Shown piece by piece: positions 5,756-12,082 of a DNA stretch of 13,672 nucleotides. The notes under the pieces are model-generated. The model saw only the letters and a program-made list of their open reading frames with translations, searched no databases and had not been told where the DNA came from. This DNA is from Zoogloeaceae bacterium (GTDB lineage Bacteria; Pseudomonadota; Gammaproteobacteria; Burkholderiales; Rhodocyclaceae). The stretch is from positions 1 through 13,672 of the forward strand of contig JAIRLE010000182.1 in the NCBI GenBank assembly GCA_031259605.1, given 5' to 3'. The translations under genes and the position numbers were made by a program. Each line of letters begins with the position of its first letter. The stretch's first letter is position 1.

Positions 5756-8410
5756 TCAGACCGACAGCCCTGAAGGGCTGTCGCTAATTTTTGCTGCTCC
5801 TGCCTTGGGCGCGGGATTGCCGCTTGCAAGGGATGAAAGGGCGCGACGGAAAAGCTGGAGCTGGACGGACAGATCGCGGCGGGCGCGGGCGTGGCGGCGA
5901 AAGTGGAAGGCGATGAAGCCCACCATGCCGACGAGTGCGGCGGGCAGGGCGTAAGCGACGCTGATGAGCGCGGCGAACAACAAGATGCCGCCGCCCACCC
6001 AGAACAAACGCGGCAGGCGCAGAAAGATATCGAGGTGTTCCTTGCGCAGTTCCAGCGCGTCCAGCGCGCTTTCCAGACTGAAGGCCAAGCGTTCCATGCC
6101 GCTTATCTGACGGCGCAACTGGAGAAAACTTTCTTCCGTATAACGGGCAGACGCCAGATGTTCGGACAATTTGTACAGTTCCTCCAGCGCATGCCGCCAC
6201 TCTTCACGCGCCTCGCTGCCGTCCGCGTCGCCCAGCGCGCCAAATCTCCCCACGAGACGCATGAACGCCTGCCGCCAGGCGTCGATGCTCTTTTCCCGTT
6301 TTTTTTGCGCGTCTTGGCGGCGGTTGTGTTCCATCTGGATGGATTCCCGCGCCGATTCGCGCAAGCGCCAGGCCACCAGCAACAGGGCGTCTTGTTCTTC
6401 CAGCGTGACCTCTGGCGTTTGCCATTTCTCGATCAGCCCGACGAACCAGGGCGCGGATTCGGCAAAACGCGCCGCCGCCTGTTCGACATCCGCGCGCACG
6501 GCAGAGCGGAACTCCGGCTCAAGCAGGGTGAGCAGAACGTGGCCATGCCAAGTGGAACGCTTGGGAAAGCGTATTCCGGCGTTCCAGCCGAATACGGCGG
6601 CATCAAAATTGACTTCGGAATGTCCTTCACCGGATTTGGGCGAAAGGCGGGAACGCCAATGATGCTGCTGTTCCCTTGCGATTTCCCAGGCGCGCTGCGC
6701 GATGTCGATCTGTTGCCGCCAGCGTTGTCCCAAGGCGGCAAGTTCCGCGTCCGTGGCGGAAAAGAGGCTCAATGCGTCTTCCACGAACAGACTTTCCAGC
6801 CAGAGGCGCGCCGTTTCGGAGGATTTGCCCTCCTCTGCGGCGGCCTGGCGCGCCTTGCGCAGGAGGGCATCCCGATCGGCAGGCTCGCCCCGCCAGACAG
6901 GCGGCATGCCGGGCGCGGCGGCAAGCAGGAAGCGCAACAGTCGACGTTCGTCGTGTTCGCCGCGCAGTTCCATGATGTCGCTCAAATTACGGATCAGCAC
7001 AAAGTCGTGCAGTTCCGCTTTCAGCCAGTTCAACACCAGCCCGCGCGCCAGATCGCGCGCGCCTTCCTGCCAGTTGGCCGCCAGCGCCAGCGCCAGTTCC
7101 TCGCCGTTTCTCGCCATATGCTTGCCCAGTACATAGGGATGCGCGACTTCCGCGACGGATTCCCTGGGCGCGGAGAGGCTCAAGTCGCCCGCCAGCCAGC
7201 GCGCCACTTCCGCCGCGCCAAAGCGCCGCGCCGGATTGCGCAGCAACAGGCCGCGGCACAGCAAGGCGAACCGCTCGTCGGCGACGCCTTCAATCGCCAT
7301 CGGACGAGTCGCCAGATGGTAGTTGATCACCTGTTCCGACAGGCCGTCGAAAGGATGGCGGCCCGATGCGGCTTCCAGCAGGATCATGCCCAGCGACCAC
7401 CAGTCGGCCTTGGCGTCGAGTACGCCGGTCAGGGCTTCCGGCGCGGCGTATTTCACCGTGCGAGCGCTATCGGTAAACAGCCGCGTTCCCTCGAAAAGCG
7501 AGGCAATGCCAAAATCGGTGAGCGCCAGGGAGAGCGGCGAACGGCAGCGCAGCAATACATTTTCCGGCTTCAGGTCGCGGTGCAGGATGTTGACCGCATG
7601 GACTTCCGTCAGCCCCGCCGCCAGTTCGCGCGTAATCTCCAGCAATCGATCCCGGCTCATTGGAGCGCCTTGCATCAGGGCGCGCAGATTGCCCGCGCGG
7701 CAGTATTCCATCATCTCCCAGGCGATGCCGTCCTCTTCGCCGTATTCCATGATGCGCACCACATGCGGCCCCGCCGTCGCCAGTTTTTTCAGCAGCGCCT
7801 TGTCCGGCGCAATGCCGCGCCGATAAATCTTGACGACCCGCGCATCGCCGCTGTGGAGGTCTTCCACAATCAGCAGATCCGCTTCGCTGCCCGCGGCGGG
7901 CAATTCATCGGTGACGCGAAACCGCTCGGCCAGCGTAGCGGGCAGCGCCACGCGCAAATGCGCCGGTGGCTTGGGCGAAGGCATGGCGGCGGCCAATTCC
8001 GGTGGCGCGAGTTCGAATGACGAAACAGCTGCCGTTTGGCTGGGCGGCGGAGAAAGGCTGGGAACGGCAGCGGGCAGTGGCGTGTTGCAATACCGGCAAC
8101 GGCGGCTCTCCGGCGGATTCATTTGTCCGCATTCCGGATCCGGGCAACGCACACCCTCCCCGGAAGCGGACGGCGTTCTCGTTTGCGCGGATGAAATCGC
8201 GGCGGGGATTTCCAGCGCTTTGCCCTGCGTTTCATCTTGCGTTTTGTCCGGCGCTTTATCCGGCGCGGTTCCGGGCGCGGGTTCGCCGGCCCGCGTCGGC
8301 GACAGGGAAAAATCCACATCCGACAGCAGGCTGGAACAACGCAGGCAGACGGTGCGCTCGACCGGATTTTCCGTATCGCAAACCGGACAGATGCGGACAT
8401 AGGGATTCAC
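5756..8410 (-). CDS. Zinc-ribbon Hanks-type Ser/Thr protein kinase with C-terminal membrane hairpin
   Basis: Predicted 884-residue kinase. In order: a CxxC-x10-CxxC zinc ribbon (Cys 8, 11, 22, 25), a Pro/Lys-rich linker, a second ribbon (Cys 89, 94, 105, 108), a protein kinase domain at about 165-410, a long Arg/Glu-rich helical region (about 420-800), a hydrophobic hairpin at about 802-837, and a basic tail. The kinase keeps the catalytic lysine (Lys194 in VVKIY), HRDLKPEN (277-284), DFG (299-301) and APE (323-325), so it should be active. The glycine loop is degenerate (LPAAGSEAD). The GTG at 8410 is preferred over an ATG at 8443: GAGGGA lies just upstream, and 8443 would overlap the previous gene. 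It follows the radical SAM gene by 10 nt. Substrate and trigger are unknown. Confidence 0.9.
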   Translation of the reverse strand: MNPYVRICPVCDTENPVERTVCLRCSSLLSDVDFSLSPTRAGEPAPGTAPDKAPDKTQDETQGKALEIPAAISSAQTRTPSASGEGVRCPDPECGQMNPPESRRCRYCNTPLPAAVPSLSPPPSQTAAVSSFELAPPELAAAMPSPKPPAHLRVALPATLAERFRVTDELPAAGSEADLLIVEDLHSGDARVVKIYRRGIAPDKALLKKLATAGPHVVRIMEYGEEDGIAWEMMEYCRAGNLRALMQGAPMSRDRLLEITRELAAGLTEVHAVNILHRDLKPENVLLRCRSPLSLALTDFGIASLFEGTRLFTDSARTVKYAAPEALTGVLDAKADWWSLGMILLEAASGRHPFDGLSEQVINYHLATRPMAIEGVADERFALLCRGLLLRNPARRFGAAEVARWLAGDLSLSAPRESVAEVAHPYVLGKHMARNGEELALALAANWQEGARDLARGLVLNWLKAELHDFVLIRNLSDIMELRGEHDERRLLRFLLAAAPGMPPVWRGEPADRDALLRKARQAAAEEGKSSETARLWLESLFVEDALSLFSATDAELAALGQRWRQQIDIAQRAWEIAREQQHHWRSRLSPKSGEGHSEVNFDAAVFGWNAGIRFPKRSTWHGHVLLTLLEPEFRSAVRADVEQAAARFAESAPWFVGLIEKWQTPEVTLEEQDALLLVAWRLRESARESIQMEHNRRQDAQKKREKSIDAWRQAFMRLVGRFGALGDADGSEAREEWRHALEELYKLSEHLASARYTEESFLQLRRQISGMERLAFSLESALDALELRKEHLDIFLRLPRLFWVGGGILLFAALISVAYALPAALVGMVGFIAFHFRRHARARRDLSVQLQLFRRALSSLASGNPAPKAGAAKISDSPSGLSV
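5762..5796 (+). terminator. Putative intrinsic terminator inside the 3' end of the convergent kinase gene
   Basis: Perfect 9-bp stem CGACAGCCC / GGGCTGTCG with loop TGAA (5762-5783), followed on the plus strand by CTAATTTTTG. It would stop plus-strand transcription coming from the tRNA-Ser side. On the minus strand there is no T-run, so it would not terminate the kinase message; there it encodes part of the last residues of the kinase (SDSPSGLSV). Confidence 0.5.
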
Positions 8411-8420
8411 GTGGCTTCCC

Positions 8421-9167
8421 TCACCTGCGCCATGACACGGCATGCATATGCAGCCCGCGCCGGGCGCACAGGTCTTCCAACGCCGCCATGTCGCCGCGCG
8501 CGGGAATGCCGATCATCCAGATGCGTCCGTTTTCCACGCTCACCTGCAAGGTTTTTTTCTCCACGGATGACGCGCCGTCTTTATCGCCATAGCGCGCCCT
8601 GCCCAGGGGCGAGAGCGGCAGCAACGGCTGATTGGCCGAACCGCGCCAGCGTCCGCCTTGCGGCAGCGCCTCGGCATAGGGTTCCGGAACCAGCGCGTCG
8701 AGCTTTTTCAGCAACGCGCCATGCCGGGCTTCCAGGGTTTTCAGGGGATAGCCGCTGTAGCAGAGCACGTCCAGATTCGGGTTTCCCCGCCGCCTCCAGC
8801 GGCGAATGCCATCCAGCAGGGCATTCAACGCCCACGGCTGATCAAAGGGTTCGCCACCGGAAATGGTCACGCCATCCACGTCTTCTTTTTGCCGACACCA
8901 CGCCAGCACATCCGCCACGCGCATCCACGCGCCCGCCGCCGCGTCCCAGGTATCCTGCGATACGCAGCCCTTGCAGCGGATGCTGCACCCCTGGAACCAG
9001 ATGCCAATCCGCCGCCCGTAACCCAGCACCGTAACTGGATAATGCGCCTTGTTCAAACGCAGAAGAAAAGAAGCCGTCGCCAAAATATCATCCCGACTTC
9101 CACACGGAAGCCAGACGATTCTACAGTACGACGCCGGAGATTCAAGATTTCCGGAATCGAAGGGCAT
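8421..9167 (-). CDS. NrdG-like radical SAM protein, partner of the kinase
   Basis: Radical S-adenosylmethionine enzyme of the small NrdG/activase-like type. The [4Fe-4S] motif CxxxCxxC is at Cys61, 65 and 68 (FQGCSIRCKGC), preceded by GYGRRIGIWF, and the SAM-binding SGGEPF is at 103-108, followed by a CYSGYPL strand. The C-terminal part (about 155-248) carries LQVSVENGRIWMIGIP and is less typical of NrdG. Start is uncertain: the ATG at 9167 has no ribosome-binding site, and family resemblance begins only near LNKAHYPVTVLG; TTG codons at 9083 (GGGA 7 nt upstream) or 9056 are possible. No class III ribonucleotide reductase (nrdD) is nearby, so a role with the downstream kinase is more likely than reductase activation. 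Substrate unknown. Confidence 0.85.
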   Translation of the reverse strand: MPFDSGNLESPASYCRIVWLPCGSRDDILATASFLLRLNKAHYPVTVLGYGRRIGIWFQGCSIRCKGCVSQDTWDAAAGAWMRVADVLAWCRQKEDVDGVTISGGEPFDQPWALNALLDGIRRWRRRGNPNLDVLCYSGYPLKTLEARHGALLKKLDALVPEPYAEALPQGGRWRGSANQPLLPLSPLGRARYGDKDGASSVEKKTLQVSVENGRIWMIGIPARGDMAALEDLCARRGLHMHAVSWRR

Positions 9168-9344
9168 GTTCGGAGCATCGAATCATGCACAATTGGGGCA
9201 GGGGCGGGAGAGGGAGGCGTTCCATACGGCGCAGCCACAAACTGTCTTCCGGGATGAATCATGCGAAGAAATTGGCGGCGGGATGACTTTCTCGCTCCTG
9301 GCGTTGATGTAGTCCCGCCTCCCGTCATCCACTTGAACCGCGCT
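9168..9344. other. Gene-free spacer between copper receptor and radical SAM gene
   Basis: 177 bp without a credible gene. GGATGAC (9281-9287) and GTCATCC (9324-9330) form a long-loop inverted repeat, with GGCGGGA and TCCCGCC nested beside them. This could be a weak terminator for the TonB receptor, but no T-run follows. No convincing promoter for the radical SAM gene was found. Confidence 0.4.
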
Positions 9345-11453
9345 TCATTCCAGCGTCACCTGCGCCTTCAGCCAGAAGGTCAGCCCCGGCTCGTTTACTC
9401 TGGTGGTCGGCGCGTAGCCTGAAATGATGCTGGTTTCGCCGCTTCTGCTGATGAATTCCGCGTAAGTCTTGTTGAACAGGTTATCCACGCCGAAAGTGAT
9501 CGACCCCCGTTTTTTCCAGCGGTAGCCGCCGTTCATGGAAAACACGCCAAAGCCGCTCGTTTTGCCCAAATCCTGGCCGACGATGTTGCCTTGATTCAGC
9601 GCATGGCGATTTTTCCGGGCGACAAGGCGCAGGAGGCTTCCTGCCGACCAGGCGCCGGATTCCCATTCGAGGCCCAGACGGCCTTCGAGTGGCGGCATCT
9701 GGCCCAGGGCGTGACGCTCCGTGTCGTTTTCGCCGCGCACATACGCAAGACTCGCCGTCCCCTTCCAGCGGGGCGACAGGCGGTAGTCGACGCCCGCCTC
9801 GCCGCCCCAGGTGATGGCGTCGATGTTGCGCGCGATGGTGACTGTGCGCGTGCCGCCCATCGTCAGCCCCGGTTTCACGTAGTTGCCCTGGATCAGAATG
9901 TAATCGTCGATCTTGCCGTAGAAGGCCGAGACGAAGCCCTGCCAGTGACCGCGCTTCCAGGTGAGGCCGAGGTCGAGTTGAGTGGTCTTCTCCGGTCTTA
10001 TGGCGGCGAAGGCGGAAAGGCTCGTCGTATTGTCCTGTCCCATCGCTTCCTTGCCGATGAGTTCCCAGAAATCGGGAGCGCGCGCGCTGTGGCCCAGCCC
10101 GGCATAGGCAGTGCCGCCCGAAAAATCGCGCTCGTAACGGACAAAGCCGCTGTAGAGCCGTTCCGTCCGTGTCGCGTTCGCGGTGGGATTGACGCGGTAG
10201 GCGGGCGTCATGCCGTTTCCCAGGTTGAATTGCTGGCGGCTGTCCCTTGCCCGCCAGCGATCTCCCCGCAGCCCCGCAATCAGGCGATCCTTTTCCGCGA
10301 ACGCCCAATCGACTTCGGCAAAAAGGCCGTACTGGCGAAAGCGCGCATCCTCCACGCGCTTCTGGTCGCGGTAATGATTGGCCGTGCCGCCGCTTCCGCC
10401 GCTTCTGCCGGTATGCTGGTTGGCCTGTCCATCGATACCCAGCGTCCACTCCAGGTTCTCGCGCAAAAGAAAGGTGAGCGCAAGGCGTCCGCCGGCGGTG
10501 CGGCGGTCGGGATTGCTCGCCATCGCCATGCCGGTGTTGTGACGCAGGCTGTAGTTGTCCATCACATGATCGATGTAGTTGTAATAAAGTTGCGCTTCCA
10601 CCTTGTCGAGCGAGCCGCCCGTAGTCGCCATGGCCGATCTCTCGAACTTGAGGTCATGGCTTTCCCGTTTGAACTGGCTGCCGTCCATGCCCCGGTCGGC
10701 GTAGGCCGCGCGCGCGTCGCTCTGCGTGGCGGAAAACCGCACGCTGGTATTTTCATCCGGCGTCCAACCGAAAACGGCGGCGGCGCTTGCGCGCTCATAG
10801 CGGGAGTGCACACGCCGCCCGTCGCCATCCGCGTAATCCCCGGAACGGGCGTGCGTGGCGATGCCCTGCACATAGCCGAAAGGCGTACCTGCCTTCGCCT
10901 CCAAAAAAGCGTCGCGGCGATTGAAACTGGCGACGGTGAGCGCGCCGCTCGCCTGTCCTCCAGGTTCGGCAAAATAAACGGGATCGCGCTCGAAGCGCAC
11001 CGTGCCTGCCGAAGCGCCGGGGCCATAGCGCACGCTCTGCGGTCCCTTGATGAGTATCACCGAATCGAAGGCGTCCGGGAAAATGTAGGCGGCAGGCGGA
11101 TCCATGCGCCCGCCGCAACCGCCCAATATTTGCCCGCCATCGATGAGAATGTTGAGGCGCGAAGCCGCCATGCCGCGAAATACCGGATCCCCGCCCGTAC
11201 CGCCCTTGCGGACGACGCTCATGCCAGGCAGGCTTTTCAGCAGGGACGCGCCGTCACTGGCGGGCAGGGGTTGCTGCGGCGCGCGCGGGTCGAATTCAAC
11301 GGATAACGGCAGACGCATGGGCGGCGCGGTAACGACGATGGAATCCAGCGTTACCGCCGCTTCTTCCCCCGCCGCCGCAATCGACGGGACAACAAACGCA
11401 AAAAGCGCGGCGACAGACGCCGCGAACGGCGTCCTCATACAATATGAATACAT
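9345..11453 (-). CDS. TonB-dependent copper receptor, OprC/NosA family
   Basis: Outer-membrane 22-strand barrel receptor of 702 residues, energised by TonB. It has a signal peptide (about 1-28, hydrophobic core then SIAAAG), a TonB-box-like DSIVVTA at 37-43, the plug domain with LLKSLPGMSVVRKGG and FRGMAASRLNILIDGG, then the barrel, ending in a C-terminal VTLE. The family signature GGCGGRMDPPAAYIFP contains Cys113 and Met117, the CxxxM pair matching the copper-binding Cys143/Met147 of Pseudomonas OprC. Met256 (in DRGMDGS) and Met298 (in DHVMDN) are candidates for the two further methionine ligands known in OprC. The ATG at 11453 has AGGA 8 nt upstream; an alternative ATG at 11438 has none. 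It lies 83 nt downstream of a DUF2946-type gene, probably in one operon. Import of copper is inferred from the family. Confidence 0.93.
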   Translation of the reverse strand: MYSYCMRTPFAASVAALFAFVVPSIAAAGEEAAVTLDSIVVTAPPMRLPLSVEFDPRAPQQPLPASDGASLLKSLPGMSVVRKGGTGGDPVFRGMAASRLNILIDGGQILGGCGGRMDPPAAYIFPDAFDSVILIKGPQSVRYGPGASAGTVRFERDPVYFAEPGGQASGALTVASFNRRDAFLEAKAGTPFGYVQGIATHARSGDYADGDGRRVHSRYERASAAAVFGWTPDENTSVRFSATQSDARAAYADRGMDGSQFKRESHDLKFERSAMATTGGSLDKVEAQLYYNYIDHVMDNYSLRHNTGMAMASNPDRRTAGGRLALTFLLRENLEWTLGIDGQANQHTGRSGGSGGTANHYRDQKRVEDARFRQYGLFAEVDWAFAEKDRLIAGLRGDRWRARDSRQQFNLGNGMTPAYRVNPTANATRTERLYSGFVRYERDFSGGTAYAGLGHSARAPDFWELIGKEAMGQDNTTSLSAFAAIRPEKTTQLDLGLTWKRGHWQGFVSAFYGKIDDYILIQGNYVKPGLTMGGTRTVTIARNIDAITWGGEAGVDYRLSPRWKGTASLAYVRGENDTERHALGQMPPLEGRLGLEWESGAWSAGSLLRLVARKNRHALNQGNIVGQDLGKTSGFGVFSMNGGYRWKKRGSITFGVDNLFNKTYAEFISRSGETSIISGYAPTTRVNEPGLTFWLKAQVTLE

Positions 11454-11511
11454 GCTTCTTTTCCTTTGCGAAATTCATGCTTCCGCCCATGCCAAAAGGC
11501 AGGGCGAGACC

Positions 11512-11526
11512 GTCCCTCGAGGGGAC
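11512..11526. other. Hairpin between the DUF2946-type gene and the copper receptor
   Basis: GTCCC, loop TCGAG, GGGAC, 11 nt after the end of the upstream gene; GCCC-TGCC / GGCA-GGGC (about 11485-11505) forms a second small hairpin nearer the receptor. Together they fill the 83-nt spacer and might reduce read-through or stabilise message ends. No T-run, so not called a terminator. Confidence 0.35.
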
Positions 11527-11536
11527 ACGGGATGAA

Positions 11537-11947
11537 TCAGGCAAAGGCAAAAGGCGGCGCGCGCGGCGGCGCATGGCGCAGGTTGGGCGGATTCCCCGGC
11601 GCGGCGTCGACATGCAGGCGCAAATGACGCGCCGAGACCGATTCCGGCAGTGGAAGAACAGGCGGCGCGGCGGGCACCGCCGCGTCATCCGCCGTAATGA
11701 TGCACAGCGGACAATGGAAGCCGCCGGAAGAAGACGGCGGCGCGTCATCCGTTGCCGACGTCGATAAAATGCGCAGCATCCCCGCTGCGGTACACACTTC
11801 GATGAACGCGTCATTGTCCCCCGCCCTTGCGCCGCCCGGCGTCATGAGCGCAAATTGCGAAAAGACGCTCAGGGCGAACGCCAGCCCGGCCCACAGGGCA
11901 AACCGGCGCAAACGTGCGGGAGAGATGAAAACGGCGTCAGGACACAT
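11537..11947 (-). CDS. DUF2946-type small protein linked to copper uptake
   Basis: 136-residue protein resembling DUF2946 proteins often found beside copper receptors. It has a basic start (ARLRR), one hydrophobic helix (about 14-35), then a presumably periplasmic part with EVCTAAGM (Cys52), a HCPLC motif (His78, Cys79, Cys82) that could bind a metal, and a C-terminal RAPP motif. Function is not established; metal binding is inferred from the Cys/His set. The frame is open to an ATG at 12013, giving 158 residues, but that extension is AT-richer and not family-like, so 11947 is preferred. There is a snag: the best -10 (TAGAAT, minus strand 11955-11960) lies only 7 nt before this ATG, implying a leaderless message or a different promoter. 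Confidence 0.72.
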   Translation of the reverse strand: MCPDAVFISPARLRRFALWAGLAFALSVFSQFALMTPGGARAGDNDAFIEVCTAAGMLRILSTSATDDAPPSSSGGFHCPLCIITADDAAVPAAPPVLPLPESVSARHLRLHVDAAPGNPPNLRHAPPRAPPFAFA

Positions 11948-12082
11948 CGGCGGGATTCTACAGGAAAACCAGAGCAAAAACGCGAACAGGACACTTCGCG
12001 GCAAGAAGACCATGCGTCAACTGGCGCGTTATTCCATCAGCCGTTAGACTCCCGCATTTCTTTTCCATTTCAGGCCGCAACA
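11948..12082. promoter_or_regulatory. Divergent intergenic region between the copper module and ettA
   Basis: 135 bp that must hold the start signals of both directions. Minus strand: TAGAAT at 11955-11960 without a clear -35, and a TTGACG near 12015-12020 without a good -10. Plus strand toward ettA: only a weak CAGG before the ATG and no convincing promoter. No metal-regulator operator (CueR- or CopY-like dyad) is apparent. Confidence 0.35.

Noticed and set aside
5891..8020. 709-codon open frame on the plus strand
   Set aside because: Lies entirely antisense to the kinase, whose motifs are unmistakable. The product is rich in Arg, Gln, Ala and Gly with no domain, as expected of the opposite frame of a GC-rich gene.
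8421..9167. Annotating the radical SAM gene as nrdG
   Set aside because: The CxxxCxxC motif is shared with NrdG, but no anaerobic ribonucleotide reductase is adjacent, the C-terminal half differs, and the gene is coupled to a kinase.
9591..11306. 571-codon open frame on the plus strand
   Set aside because: Antisense to the TonB-dependent copper receptor; low-complexity Ala/Arg/Gly-rich product with no recognisable motif.
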